Origin: Akkermansiaceae bacterium
GTDB taxonomy: Bacteria > Verrucomicrobiota > Verrucomicrobiia > Verrucomicrobiales > Akkermansiaceae
Length of the DNA stretch: 32,579 bases
Reading direction: 5' to 3'
NCBI GenBank assembly: GCA_013001695.1
Contig: JABDMC010000201.1
Location: 1-32,579 of the forward strand
The notes under the pieces are model-generated. The model saw nothing but the letters and a program-made list of their open reading frames with translations, searched no databases and was not told the DNA's origin. Below are positions 1-8,603 of this stretch, one piece after another (position 1 is the first letter of the stretch; each line of letters begins with the position of its first letter). The translations under genes were made by a program, and so were the position numbers.

Positions 1-1191
1 CTCCAGTTCAGCTCCATCGAAGAGATCCTCGCCGAAATCGCGGCGGGGCACCTCGTCATCGTCGCGGACGATCCGGGGCGCGAGAACGAAGCCGATCTCG
101 TCGGCGCGGCCTCCCTGGCCACCACCGAGACGGTGGCCTTCATGGCCACCCACGGCCGCGGCCTCATCTGCGCCCCCATCACGAGGGAACGCGCCGAGAC
201 CCTCGATCTCCCTCCCATGACCCGCCGCAATCACGAGGGACAGAAGACCGCCTTCACCATCTCGGTCGACGCCGCGGAGGGAATCACCACCGGCATCTCC
301 GCCGCGGACCGCGCCCGCGCCATCCATCTCCTCGCCAATCCGGAAGCCGGGGCCGCCCATTTCGTGCAACCGGGGCACGTCTTCCCGTTGCAGGCCATGG
401 CCGGGGGCGTCCTCCGCCGGGCCGGCCACACCGAAGCGGCCGTCGACCTCGCCCGCATCGCCGGCCTCCCCGCCGCCGGGGTCATCTGCGAGATCATGCA
501 CGAGAACGGATCGATGGCCCGCGTCGGCGACCTCGGCGAATACCAAACCCGGCACGGACTCAAGGCCTGCACCATCGCCCAGATCATCGAGTACCGCCGC
601 CGCGCCGAAAAGCACGTCGAGCACGAAGAGACCGTGCGGCTTCCCACCGACTACGGCGAGTTCGACTGCCACCTTTACCGCGTCCTGACCGACGACTCCC
701 ACCACCTTGCCCTCAGCCGCGGACCGATCACGGCGGACGCCCCGGTGCTGGTGCGGGTCCACTCGGAATGCCTCACCGGCGACGTGTTTCTCTCCAAGCG
801 CTGCGACTGCGGCGGCCAGTTGCAGACCGCCATGAAGCTCATCGGCGAGGAAGGCGGGGTCCTCCTCTATCTCCGCCAGGAGGGCCGCGGCATCGGCCTC
901 GGCAACAAGATCCACGCCTACAAGCTCCAGGAGCAGGGGCTCGATACCGTGGAAGCCAACGAGAAGCTCGGCTTCCCGTCCGACCTGCGCGATTACGGCA
1001 TGGGGGCCCAGATCCTCCACGACCTCGGCGTCCGCCGCATCAAGCTCCTCACCAACAATCCCAAGAAGGTCGTCGGCCTCGAGGGCTACGGCCTCGAACT
1101 CGTCGAGCAGGTCCCCTTGCGCCTTCCCTCCAACCCGCACAACCAGCAATACCTCGATACCAAGCGCTCCAAGCTCGGCCACTCCCTTTAG
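1..1191 (+). CDS. ribBA: Bifunctional 3,4-dihydroxy-2-butanone-4-phosphate synthase / GTP cyclohydrolase II (5' partial)
   Basis: Riboflavin biosynthesis enzyme; the reading frame is open from base 1, so the true start lies upstream, probably by only a few codons because 396 residues are visible and RibBA is usually about 400. The RibB half shows the acidic substrate/metal motif DDPGRENEADL at visible residues 23-33, then THGRGLIC and TTGISAADRA; it makes dihydroxybutanone phosphate from ribulose 5-phosphate. The RibA half begins near residue 210, with the zinc-binding cysteines in SECLTGDVFLSKRCDCG (Cys257, 268, 270) and the conserved RQEGRGIGL and TNNPKK; it opens the GTP ring. The enzyme is cytosolic. 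It is followed by ribH and nusB, a common bacterial order. An internal GTG at 133 is not the start, because the RibB active-site motif lies upstream of it. Confidence 0.97.
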   Translation, partial: LQFSSIEEILAEIAAGHLVIVADDPGRENEADLVGAASLATTETVAFMATHGRGLICAPITRERAETLDLPPMTRRNHEGQKTAFTISVDAAEGITTGISAADRARAIHLLANPEAGAAHFVQPGHVFPLQAMAGGVLRRAGHTEAAVDLARIAGLPAAGVICEIMHENGSMARVGDLGEYQTRHGLKACTIAQIIEYRRRAEKHVEHEETVRLPTDYGEFDCHLYRVLTDDSHHLALSRGPITADAPVLVRVHSECLTGDVFLSKRCDCGGQLQTAMKLIGEEGGVLLYLRQEGRGIGLGNKIHAYKLQEQGLDTVEANEKLGFPSDLRDYGMGAQILHDLGVRRIKLLTNNPKKVVGLEGYGLELVEQVPLRLPSNPHNQQYLDTKRSKLGHSL

Positions 1192-1193
1192 CC

Positions 1194-1224
1194 CCGGATC
1201 ATCGGGTTCCCGTCGATCATCCGG
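1194..1224 (+). other. Imperfect hairpin in the ribBA-ribH spacer
   Basis: CCGGAT (1194-1199) pairs with ATCCGG (1219-1224), then a C-C mismatch, then ATCG (1201-1204) with CGAT (1214-1217), leaving a 9-base loop. It begins three bases after the ribBA stop. There is no following U-tract, so it is not a clear intrinsic terminator; it could attenuate transcription or protect the ribBA 3' end. The spacer shows none of the conserved features of an FMN riboswitch. Confidence 0.4.
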
Positions 1225-1276
1225 ACAACCGCTTCGATCCCCGGGGCCTTTCCTGCCCGTGGATCATTGCCCTGCA

Positions 1277-1311
1277 TTGACATTTCCACCCCCGCCCCCC
1301 ATACCATCACC
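1277..1311 (+). promoter_or_regulatory. Candidate leaderless promoter of ribH
   Basis: A perfect -35 hexamer TTGACA (1277-1282) is followed by 17 bases, then CATACC (1300-1305) in the -10 position, then six bases to the ATG at 1312. This would start transcription on or next to the start codon. The -10 matches the consensus poorly (3 of 6). No Shine-Dalgarno precedes this ATG, which fits a leaderless message. Inference from spacing only. Confidence 0.4.
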
Positions 1312-1821
1312 ATGTCCGCGAAGCTGCCGCCCAAACCCCGTCTGCTGAATACCCGGCGGGCGCGCCTCGCGATCGTGGCGTCGCAATACAACGAGAAGTA
1401 CACCGACGCCCTCGTCGACAGCGCCATCGACGAACTCAGCGAGTACCTTCCGCAGGCCCGCGTCGACCTCGTGCGGGTCCCCGGCGCCTTCGAGATCCCC
1501 GTCACCTCCAAGGCCATCCTCGAGCTCGACAGCCCCACCTGCCTCGTGGCGCTCGGCGTCCTGATCCGCGGCGAGACCGCCCACGCCGACCTCGTGGCGC
1601 GCTCCGTCACCGACGGGTTGCAGCAACTCGCCCTCCACTACGGCATCCCGATCATCAACGAGGTCCTCCTGCTCGACAACGAGGAGCAGGCCGCGGCGCG
1701 CTGCCTCGACGAGGACATGAACCGCGGCATCGAGGCGGCCCGATCCGCCGCCGCCATGATCGAGGTCTTCGGCGAGTTGGACCGCAGCGGGTCGCTGCGC
1801 ATGCATCCGAGCAATGCCTAG
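1312..1821 (+). CDS. ribH: 6,7-dimethyl-8-ribityllumazine synthase
   Basis: Penultimate step of riboflavin synthesis: condenses the pyrimidinedione derived from GTP with dihydroxybutanone phosphate (the RibB product of the upstream gene) to give lumazine. The 169-residue length is slightly above the usual ~155. Seen motifs: IVASQYNE (substrate loop, residues 21-28), VRVPGAFEIP (55-63) and IRGETAHADL with the catalytic His91. The usual GVLTTD strand is replaced by NEVLLLDNEEQ, keeping the EQ pair. A TTG 45 bases upstream would add 15 residues including PAP; ATG 1312 is preferred because it leaves the promoter-like TTGACA outside the gene and begins just before the family core. It overlaps nusB by 8 bases, so the two are probably translationally coupled. 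Confidence 0.96.
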   Translation: MSAKLPPKPRLLNTRRARLAIVASQYNEKYTDALVDSAIDELSEYLPQARVDLVRVPGAFEIPVTSKAILELDSPTCLVALGVLIRGETAHADLVARSVTDGLQQLALHYGIPIINEVLLLDNEEQAAARCLDEDMNRGIEAARSAAAMIEVFGELDRSGSLRMHPSNA

Positions 1822-2704
1822 TCGCCGCCAGATCCGGGAGGGCGTCATCCAGTATCTGTACGCCGAGGGCCCGGATGGGATTCCTGCCCGGGCCGAAGAC
1901 GCGGCATCCCTCGCCCTCCTCCTCGAGCCCCTCCGGCAGAAGGTCGTTCTCGCCCGGGCCCGGATCATGGTGCACGTCCAGCAGGGCCGCTCCGCCATCG
2001 CCACGGCCCTGCAACCGCTCGCCGACGAGTTGACGAAAATGCCCGCTCCGGCCCGCCGCGAACTCCAGGCCCTCGCCGATCTCGTCACCGCCGAACAGGA
2101 CCTCGCCGTCCATCTCGACGCCATCCAGCGCGAACTCCACGGCAACAAGAACCCCGCCGCCCTCGCAACCCTTCTCGACGACGTGTGCGACGCCAACCGC
2201 ACCGGCGCCTCCGCCGCCTCCCGCCTCGAGTCCACGGTGCCCGAATTTCCCGGGCCGGAAAAGCTCCGCACCGAGGCCCTTGCCATCGCGAGCGCCCTCC
2301 CGCCCTTCCGGCAGCGGTGCCACGAGGCCCTCGCCGGGGACCCCCCGCCCCACCCCGATTTCAAGGGCGTGCGGCGCGCCCTCGAGGCCGTCACCGCCCT
2401 CCGGAACGGGATCGAGGAACGCGTCGAGGCCCTCGCCCCCCATCTCGCCGCCCTCGACGAACGCATCGCCGCCGCCGTCGAGAATTACTCGCCGGAGCGC
2501 CTCGACCGCGTCGACCGCGCCATCCTGCGCCTCGCCACCCACGAGATCCTCCACGACGACGAGGTCCCCACGCCGGTCGCCATCGACGAGGCCATCGAGC
2601 TGGCCCGCCGCTTCGGCACCACCGGCTCTCCCTCCTTCGTCAACGGCGTCCTCGACCGCATCCGGAAAGCCGCCGCTTCTTCCCAATCCGAGGCCAATTT
2701 GTAA
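1814..2704 (+). CDS. nusB: Transcription antitermination factor NusB with a large internal insertion
   Basis: NusB binds boxA RNA together with S10/NusE in rRNA antitermination complexes. The C-terminal signature is clear: RVDRAILRLATHEIL near residues 233-247, followed by VAIDEAIELARRFG and SFVNGVLDRI, the canonical end of the family. The N-terminal helix is recognisable as RRQIREGVIQYLY (residues 3-16). Between them lie about 150-190 extra residues rich in Ala, Leu, Glu and Arg and predicted helical, so the protein is 296 residues against the usual 130-160. The ATG overlaps the end of ribH. Fold and core function are confident; the role of the insertion is unknown. Confidence 0.92.
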   Translation: MPSRRQIREGVIQYLYAEGPDGIPARAEDAASLALLLEPLRQKVVLARARIMVHVQQGRSAIATALQPLADELTKMPAPARRELQALADLVTAEQDLAVHLDAIQRELHGNKNPAALATLLDDVCDANRTGASAASRLESTVPEFPGPEKLRTEALAIASALPPFRQRCHEALAGDPPPHPDFKGVRRALEAVTALRNGIEERVEALAPHLAALDERIAAAVENYSPERLDRVDRAILRLATHEILHDDEVPTPVAIDEAIELARRFGTTGSPSFVNGVLDRIRKAAASSQSEANL

Positions 2705-2810
2705 TCGCGCCCCGCCGCCGACTCCTGTTAGCAGTGCCGCTCATATGCTGTCCCCGGTCCGCGCCGTGAGCTGACCGGCGCCGATCGCCTCCACCTTCCT
2801 CGCCCCGCCC

Positions 2811-4058
2811 GTGCCCGAAGACCTGCCCACCCCATACCAGAAGAAGACCCTCTGGAACGCCCTCACCGGCGTCGCCATCGTGGTCATCGGGGCCTTGTTC
2901 GTGGGGTTCATCTGGCTCCTCAGCCAGACCCTCGGGTACCTCCAGCCGGTCCTCGTCCCGCTCGCGCTGGCGGGCATTATCGCCTACCTTCTCGATCCCG
3001 TGGTCGGCTACCTGCAGCGCAGGGGCCTCTCCACCCTCCGCGCCGTGATCACCGTGTTCTGCGGGGCGGTCATCCTTCTCTGCCTCGCCGCCCTCGTGGT
3101 CATCCCGCCGATCGCCAACCAGGTCGGCGAGGTGTGGACCGGCGCCGGCGGCATCGAGGTCGACGAGGAGTTCATCGAGAAGGTCAAGGACTACCCCGTG
3201 GTCCGGATCGCATTTGAACCCGCCTCCGAGGTCATCGCGGCCAAATACGCATCCATCGGTGCCCCGGTCCCGTGGCCCGAAACCCGCCTCGGGTCCCTCC
3301 TCAACAAGAACGCCGCCGAGATCGGCGGCACCGTCTGGTCCTGGGTGCGCGGATCCACCAACAAGGTCCTCGGCGTCCTCGGCTACACCATCGGTTTCGC
3401 CATGGTCCCCATCTACCTCTTCTACTTCCTGCGCGAAAGCGCCTCCATCAAGAAGCACTGGCACAACTACGTCCCGCTCAAGGCCTCGCGCTTCAAGGAC
3501 GAGGTGGTTTCCACCCTCACCGAGATCAACGGCTACCTCATTTCCTTCTTCCGCGGGCAGGTCGTGGTGGCCCTCATCGACGGCATCCTCATCGGCATCG
3601 CCCTCACCATCTTCCGACTCCCCTACGGCCTGGTCATAGGGCTCTTCCTGGCGGTCCTCGGCGTCATCCCGTTCATCGGCAACATCATCTGCATGATTCC
3701 GGCGTGCATCATCGCCTTCATCCACTTCTCCAGCGGCGACCCGAACCACCAGTGGCTCGGGTCGAGCCCGTGGGCCTACGTGGGCGCCGTGGTCGCCATC
3801 TTCGTCATCGTCCAGCAGATCAACTCCCTCATCACCGCCCCGAAGATCGTCGGCGACTCGGTGGGCCTGCACCCCATGACGGTCATCTTTTCCATGCTCT
3901 TCTGGTCGCTGATCCTCGGCGGGTTCCTCGGGGCCCTCCTCGCCGTCCCCCTCACCGCCGCGGTGAAGGTCCTCTTCCGGCGCTACGTCTGGGTGCGCCG
4001 CATCCAGGACGAGCTCCCCCCGCGCCCGGACGACCCCGCGGCCGGCGCCCCGGCCTGA
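2811..4058 (+). CDS. AI-2E family transporter (PerM/YdiK-type inner-membrane protein)
   Basis: Polytopic inner-membrane protein of the AI-2E/UPF0118 family, 415 residues. Two N-terminal hydrophobic segments (about residues 17-62) and a third (about 75-100) precede a long soluble stretch; the C-terminal membrane half carries the family hallmarks GQVVVALIDGILIG, LAVLGVIPFIGNI, APKIVGDSVGLHP and LAVPLTAAVKVL. Members export diverse substrates or act in Na+/H+ exchange, and specificity cannot be read from sequence. The start is GTG at 2811; no in-frame ATG precedes the first membrane segment and no Shine-Dalgarno is visible. It lies 106 bases after nusB and is probably a separate unit. The order beside rib/nusB does not suggest a function. 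Confidence 0.9.
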   Translation: MPEDLPTPYQKKTLWNALTGVAIVVIGALFVGFIWLLSQTLGYLQPVLVPLALAGIIAYLLDPVVGYLQRRGLSTLRAVITVFCGAVILLCLAALVVIPPIANQVGEVWTGAGGIEVDEEFIEKVKDYPVVRIAFEPASEVIAAKYASIGAPVPWPETRLGSLLNKNAAEIGGTVWSWVRGSTNKVLGVLGYTIGFAMVPIYLFYFLRESASIKKHWHNYVPLKASRFKDEVVSTLTEINGYLISFFRGQVVVALIDGILIGIALTIFRLPYGLVIGLFLAVLGVIPFIGNIICMIPACIIAFIHFSSGDPNHQWLGSSPWAYVGAVVAIFVIVQQINSLITAPKIVGDSVGLHPMTVIFSMLFWSLILGGFLGALLAVPLTAAVKVLFRRYVWVRRIQDELPPRPDDPAAGAPA

Positions 4059-4073
4059 TCCGGCGGCCGGGCC

Positions 4074-5156
4074 TCACTTCCCGCTGAACGCCACGATCCG
4101 GTCGTTCATGCTGTCCGCAACGTGGAGCGTGCCGTCCGCGTCGTAGCGGGCCCCGTGCGGACTGTTCAGCAGCGTGTCGAGCCGCCCCCGGCCCAGCTTC
4201 TTTCCGGAGATCTCCGGAATCCCCGCCAGGAGGCTGACCACCTGGTTCTTCGGCTGATAGAGCCGGATGCAGTGGTTCTGGTCGTCCGCGATCACGACGT
4301 TCCCGTCGGGATCGAGGGAGACGTGCTTCGGCCCGTTGAGCTTCGAGACCAGGCCCGTGCCGTTGGCGTAACCCTTCGTGCCGTCCGGGTTCACCACCGT
4401 CGTGATCTGTCCATCCGGCGTGACTTCCCGCAGGGCGTTCCCTCCCCGGGAGGCGATGTAGATCGTCCTGCCGTCCGCGCCGTAACAGGCCGCCCGCGGG
4501 TCCACCAGCGGCTCGCGGATCGCCGTCCCCCCGTCCCGCGGGCTCCCCCGCCGCCCGCTTCCCGCCACCGTCCGGATGATCGTGGTCTTCAGGTCGATCT
4601 CGCGGATCCGCCGGTTCCCGAGATCCGCCACCAGGAGCCGCGAGGAGTCCGGACTGAGCGTGACGGTATGCGGCCGGTTGAGCTTCGCATTCCGCGCCGG
4701 CCCCCCGTCCCCGCCGAAGGCCCCCTTTCCCCCGGTCCCCGCGAAGGTATCGACCGTCCATGTCCCCGCGTCCTCCCCCGATCCCGGCTTGAGAATGCGG
4801 ATCCGGTTGTTGAAGGTGTCCGCGATGTAGAGCGTCCCGTCCGGGGCGATGGCGAGATCGTGCATCCCGTTGAACCGGGCCTTCTTCGCCGGCCCTCCGT
4901 CCCCCTCCGCGACATCGCCGAGCGCCTTGCCCCCCTTGCCGCCGACGCCCGCCACGATCGTGAAGGTCTTCCGGTCCGGACTGACGGCGAAGACGCGGTT
5001 GCCCTTCTCGAACTCGACCCCGTAGAGCGTCCCGTCAGCGCCGAAGACGACCGCGAACGGTTGCGCCAGGTCCCCGCGCCCGTCCATCACGGCGACCTCC
5101 GCGCCGACCAGCGCCGTCGAGGCGAGAATGATGCTGATGCAGATCGATGCGTTCAT
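4074..5156 (-). CDS. Exported NHL-repeat beta-propeller protein
   Basis: 360 residues with a signal peptide (MNASICISIILASTALVGA, cleavage probably after Ala19). The rest is six NHL-type blades, each with a P-x-x-hydrophobic...DG-x-hydrophobic-hydrophobic-A-D...N-x-I pattern, for example APDGTLYIADTFNNRIRIL and LDPDGNVVIADDQNHCIRLY. Glycine-rich turns such as GDGGPA recur between blades. NHL propellers act as binding platforms in the periplasm or outside the cell; no catalytic residues are claimed. It lies 29 bases downstream of the sulfatase on the same strand and is probably co-transcribed, so it may bind a product or partner of the sulfatase. The reading frame continues far upstream, but that part is a shadow of the sulfatase gene. 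Confidence 0.88.
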   Translation of the reverse strand: MNASICISIILASTALVGAEVAVMDGRGDLAQPFAVVFGADGTLYGVEFEKGNRVFAVSPDRKTFTIVAGVGGKGGKALGDVAEGDGGPAKKARFNGMHDLAIAPDGTLYIADTFNNRIRILKPGSGEDAGTWTVDTFAGTGGKGAFGGDGGPARNAKLNRPHTVTLSPDSSRLLVADLGNRRIREIDLKTTIIRTVAGSGRRGSPRDGGTAIREPLVDPRAACYGADGRTIYIASRGGNALREVTPDGQITTVVNPDGTKGYANGTGLVSKLNGPKHVSLDPDGNVVIADDQNHCIRLYQPKNQVVSLLAGIPEISGKKLGRGRLDTLLNSPHGARYDADGTLHVADSMNDRIVAFSGK

Positions 5157-5185
5157 GGGATTCCGAATCTCGGCGGGAAGCACGC

Positions 5186-6601
5186 CTAATTCTTCTTCAG
5201 GCGCGAGGCGTATTCCGGGCGCTTCTTCCACTCCGCGAAATACGGCCGGTAGCCCTCGACTTCGGTCCAGAACTGGCGCGGCGGCTGGGGGGTGTCCACC
5301 TTCCCTTCCGGGTAGTCCTTCCCGTCGACGCTCATCTTCACGGTCTCGTTCCACACCATGAAGGCCTTGCGCAGGCGCGCCGCGACCTCCGGATGCTCCC
5401 TGGAGGCGTCGGCACTCTCCGCCGGATCGTTTGCGAGGTCGTAGAGCACAAACCGTCCCTTCTCGATCGGGCCGGTCATCAGCTTGAAGTCGTTGTCCAC
5501 CATCGCTCCGCGCCCCGAGTAGCGGAAGCCGATCGGCTTGACGCGCTTTCCGATCTCCCCGGCGAAGAGCGGTTTCAGGCTCGTTCCGTCCTGCGGCTGC
5601 AGCATCGCCTCCGCCGGCAGCCCCGCGACCTCCGCGATGGTCGGGAAGATGTCCATCACCGCGGCGGGAAACGACGTGGCCCGGGGCTTCGCAATCCCCT
5701 CCGGCCACTCGATCACCGCCGGGACGCGCAGGCCGCCCTCGTAAAGCGATCCCTTGTAGCCCCGCAGACCCCCGACCGTGTCGGGCTCGAACCCGGACAG
5801 GCCGCCGTTGTCGCTGCAGAACCACACCAGGGTGTTCTCCGCGATGCCGTGGTCCCGCAGCCCCTTCCGCAGGGTCCCGATGCTCCGGTCCATCGCCGCC
5901 AACTCGCCGTAGTGGTCCCGCGATTTCGCGTTCAGCCCCGGGAAGAGCTCCTGGTCCTTCTTCAGGGCCATCCACGGGCTGTGCGGCGTCCCGTACCAGA
6001 TGACGGTGAACGACGGCTTCCCCTCCTTCGCCCGGCTCCGGATGAACTTCAGCGCCTCGGCCACGATGATCTCGGAGGAATCCCCCTCGAACTCCTCGAA
6101 GACGCCCTTGCGGCTCATGACCGGATCGAGGTCGAAGAAGTTCGTCATCGAGAGCCACTCGTCGAATCCCATCGCGCCCGGGTGGTGGGTGTCGTCGCCG
6201 AGGATCGGGACCCCCGGGCCGCGCAAGCCGTTCAGGTGCCACTTCCCGAAGTGCCCGGTGGCGTAGCCCGCGGCCCGCAGGGCCTGCGCCACGGTCTTCT
6301 CCTGGAGGCGCAACGGATACCCGTGGCTCTGCACCCCGGTGCGGTCGTGGGTCCGGCCCGTCAGCACCGAGGCCCGCGTCGGGGAACACACCGGACCTCC
6401 CGCGTAAAACCGGTCGAACCGCAGGCCATTCGCCGCCATGGCATCGAGGTGCGGCGTCTTCAGCACCGGGTGATCGTAGTAGCCGGTCTGCCCCCACCCC
6501 ATGTCATCCGCCATCACCAGGACGATGTTCGGACCGGCACCCCGGGCGGCGAGAACCGGGATCGTGAGGAGCGCGACGGCAACGGGTAGAAATTGTTTCA
6601 C
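5186..6601 (-). CDS. Exported sulfatase (arylsulfatase family, formylglycine type)
   Basis: 471 residues. An N-terminal signal peptide (residues 1-22) is followed by the metal-binding [13 protein letters not shown] (Asp32, Asp33) and the activation motif [11 protein letters not shown], whose Cys72 is expected to be converted to formylglycine. GKWHLNG and CSDNGG supply further active-site residues. The enzyme hydrolyses sulfate esters, most plausibly on sulfated glycans, in the periplasm; the actual substrate cannot be read. A cognate formylglycine-generating enzyme is not in the window. The start is GTG at 6601, directly ahead of a basic-hydrophobic leader; no Shine-Dalgarno is seen. The NHL protein follows after 29 bases, and the zinc-finger gene is divergent. 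Confidence 0.94.
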   Translation of the reverse strand: MKQFLPVAVALLTIPVLAARGAGPNIVLVMADDMGWGQTGYYDHPVLKTPHLDAMAANGLRFDRFYAGGPVCSPTRASVLTGRTHDRTGVQSHGYPLRLQEKTVAQALRAAGYATGHFGKWHLNGLRGPGVPILGDDTHHPGAMGFDEWLSMTNFFDLDPVMSRKGVFEEFEGDSSEIIVAEALKFIRSRAKEGKPSFTVIWYGTPHSPWMALKKDQELFPGLNAKSRDHYGELAAMDRSIGTLRKGLRDHGIAENTLVWFCSDNGGLSGFEPDTVGGLRGYKGSLYEGGLRVPAVIEWPEGIAKPRATSFPAAVMDIFPTIAEVAGLPAEAMLQPQDGTSLKPLFAGEIGKRVKPIGFRYSGRGAMVDNDFKLMTGPIEKGRFVLYDLANDPAESADASREHPEVAARLRKAFMVWNETVKMSVDGKDYPEGKVDTPQPPRQFWTEVEGYRPYFAEWKKRPEYASRLKKN

Positions 6602-6741
6602 GGGCAGGTCAGGATTACGCAGGTGCTCCGCCCCTCTTGCAAGGGGAAGACGGCCCCGGGGACGATTCCTCCTCCCGGCACGATCCCGGGCGGATTAGAG
6701 TGGCGTCCGCCGTCGACACCCCCTGTGATACTGTTGCCTCC

Positions 6742-7155
6742 ATGAAGTGCCCCAGAGACCGGACTCCCTTCGAGCAGACCCTCGCCCGTGGCCACCAGGT
6801 CTACCGCTGCCCGCAGTGCCGGGGCCTCTACATGCCGGCCAATACCATCGACCCGCTCCTCGGGTCCGGCGAAATGCTCAAGCTCCGCAGCTTGTGCAGC
6901 GTGAAGCAGTCGAACCTCGCCTGCCCGTTCGACGGCAAGCCGCTCGGGGAAGGCAAGATCGGTGCCGTCACCGTTGACCTCTGCCTCGCATGCAACGCCC
7001 TGTGGCTCGACTGGGGCGAGTTGCAGCTCCTCCAGAAACGCCGCCCGCTCACGCCTCATCGTCCCGCCGCCGCCGGCAAGGCCCCGGATTCTGATCATGA
7101 CTCGGGCCTGTTCGAGGCGGCCATCCTCATCGCCCTGGGGAGCATCCTGGACTGA
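6742..7155 (+). CDS. Small protein with two TFIIB-type zinc-finger motifs
   Basis: 137 residues. Two copies of the zf-TFIIB pattern: CPRD...CPQCRGLYMP (Cys3, 23, 26) and CPFDGKPL...CLACNALWLDWGEL (Cys61, 81, 84). In both, an Asp takes the place of the fourth cysteine, a common variant in this domain. The C-terminal 25 residues are moderately hydrophobic (FEAAILIALGSIL). The family is found in many bacteria and its function is not established. The ATG at 6742 fits the domain start; an upstream in-frame extension to 6637 is rejected because it runs through the promoter region and lacks domain character. A GATACT hexamer at 6727-6732, nine bases before the ATG, could be a -10 element. Confidence 0.85.
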   Translation: MKCPRDRTPFEQTLARGHQVYRCPQCRGLYMPANTIDPLLGSGEMLKLRSLCSVKQSNLACPFDGKPLGEGKIGAVTVDLCLACNALWLDWGELQLLQKRRPLTPHRPAAAGKAPDSDHDSGLFEAAILIALGSILD

Positions 7156-7178
7156 TTGGTCGAGCCGCCCCGCCGCCG

Positions 7179-8603
7179 TCAGGCGAGGATCTCGTTCCAG
7201 ACGTGCCCGTGGACGTCGGTGAGGCGCACGTTGCGCCCGGCGTAAAGGTAGGTCAGCTCCTCGTGGTCCATCCCGAGGAGGTGCAGCACCGTGGCCCAGA
7301 GATCATAGACATTGGTCGGCTTGTCGACGGCATGGTAGCCCAGTTCATCGGTGGCCCCGTAGACCGTCCCCCCCTGCACCCCGCCGCCCGCCAGCCAGAT
7401 CGAGAACCCCTGCGGGTTGTGATCGCGCCCGTCCTTCCCCTGCGTGAACGGCGTCCGGCCGAACTCCCCGGCGAATACGATGAGCGTTTCGTCGAGCAGT
7501 CCCCGTTGCTTGAGATCCACGATGAGGGCCGCGATCGGCTGGTCGACCTGGTGTCCCATCGCCCGGTGCCCCTTTTCGAGGGCGCCGTGCTGGTCCCAGG
7601 GATTCGCCGCCCCGCCGGCCCCGATGCCCTCCGTCAGGCAGCTCAATTCGATGAAGCGCACCCCGCGCTCGACCAGGCGCCGCGCCATCAGGCACTGGTG
7701 GGCGTAGGCCGCCTTGGTCCTCTCCGGGGCGTTTAGCCCGTAAAACTCCCGCGTGGCCTCGCTCTCGCCGGACAGGTCGACCAGTTCCGGCACGGCGGCC
7801 TGCATGCGGTAGGCGGTCTCGTAGTTGCGCACCGCCGCCTCCACCTGCGCGTCCCGACCGCTCCGGCCGGTGAAGTCGCGATCGAGGGTGCGGATGAAAT
7901 CGAGCCGCCGCCGCTGCATCGCCGCGACCTCCCGCGGCACGATGTTGGGCACCGGTTCGTCCGCGCCCGCCTTGATGATCGAGGCCTGGTGCTGCGCCGG
8001 CAGGAATCCGTTGCCGAAGAGGCCCACCCCGCCGTGGGGCGCCACCGCCCCCCCGCTCTGCAGCACCACGAACCCCGGGAGGTCGCGGTTCTCGCTGCCG
8101 AGCCCGTAGCTCACCCAGGCGCCCGCACTCGGGTGCCCGATGAAGGGAAATCCGGTGTGGAAGGCGTAGTTCCCCTGGGCGTGCTCGTTCACCTTGGCGG
8201 TCATCGACCGGACCACCGCCAGCTCGTCCGGGCACCACGCGCGGAGCTTCGGGAACATCGAGCTGATCTCGATCCCGCTGTCGCCGCACTTCTTGAACTC
8301 GAACGGGCTGGCGTAGATATTTCCGTTCTTGTTGAACTGCGTCCGCTCGACTTTCACCGGCATCGGCTGCCCGTCGAGGTCCCGCAACTTCGGCTTGGGA
8401 TCGAAGGAATCGACCTGCGACACCCCGCCGGACATGTAGCAGAAGATGACGCTCCTGGCCCGCGGCCGGAAGTGGGGCGCCGGACGGGAAAGGACCCCGC
8501 CCCCGGCCCGGTCCGCCATCATGGCCGACAAGGCCACGGCGCCGAAACCCGTCGAGCAACGGGTCAGCATTTCGCGACGGCTCAGGACACGGCTATCGGA
8601 CAT
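7179..8603 (-). CDS. DUF1501 family protein, Tat-exported
   Basis: 474 residues. The N-terminus SRREMLTRC followed by a hydrophobic stretch is a twin-arginine signal. Family hallmarks: [20 protein letters not shown] near residue 50 and, near the C-terminus, [10 protein letters not shown] followed by [17 protein letters not shown], which resemble metal sites of the sulfatase/alkaline phosphatase superfamily. Family biochemistry is not established. DUF1501 genes regularly pair with DUF1549/DUF1553 cytochrome-domain genes in Planctomycetota and Verrucomicrobiota, as here: the start overlaps the end of the upstream partner by 11 bases. It has a strong Shine-Dalgarno inside the partner's 3' end. 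It is the last gene of the operon. Confidence 0.92.
   Translation of the reverse strand: MSDSRVLSRREMLTRCSTGFGAVALSAMMADRAGGGVLSRPAPHFRPRARSVIFCYMSGGVSQVDSFDPKPKLRDLDGQPMPVKVERTQFNKNGNIYASPFEFKKCGDSGIEISSMFPKLRAWCPDELAVVRSMTAKVNEHAQGNYAFHTGFPFIGHPSAGAWVSYGLGSENRDLPGFVVLQSGGAVAPHGGVGLFGNGFLPAQHQASIIKAGADEPVPNIVPREVAAMQRRRLDFIRTLDRDFTGRSGRDAQVEAAVRNYETAYRMQAAVPELVDLSGESEATREFYGLNAPERTKAAYAHQCLMARRLVERGVRFIELSCLTEGIGAGGAANPWDQHGALEKGHRAMGHQVDQPIAALIVDLKQRGLLDETLIVFAGEFGRTPFTQGKDGRDHNPQGFSIWLAGGGVQGGTVYGATDELGYHAVDKPTNVYDLWATVLHLLGMDHEELTYLYAGRNVRLTDVHGHVWNEILA

Noticed and set aside
1192-1311. Possible FMN riboswitch before ribH
   Set aside because: The spacer lacks the conserved multi-stem FMN aptamer sequence; only a simple hairpin is visible.
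5157-6497. Upstream extension of the NHL protein frame to 807 residues
   Set aside because: The extension lies inside the sulfatase gene in another frame and reads as low-complexity Arg/Gly/Pro sequence; the signal peptide marks the true start.
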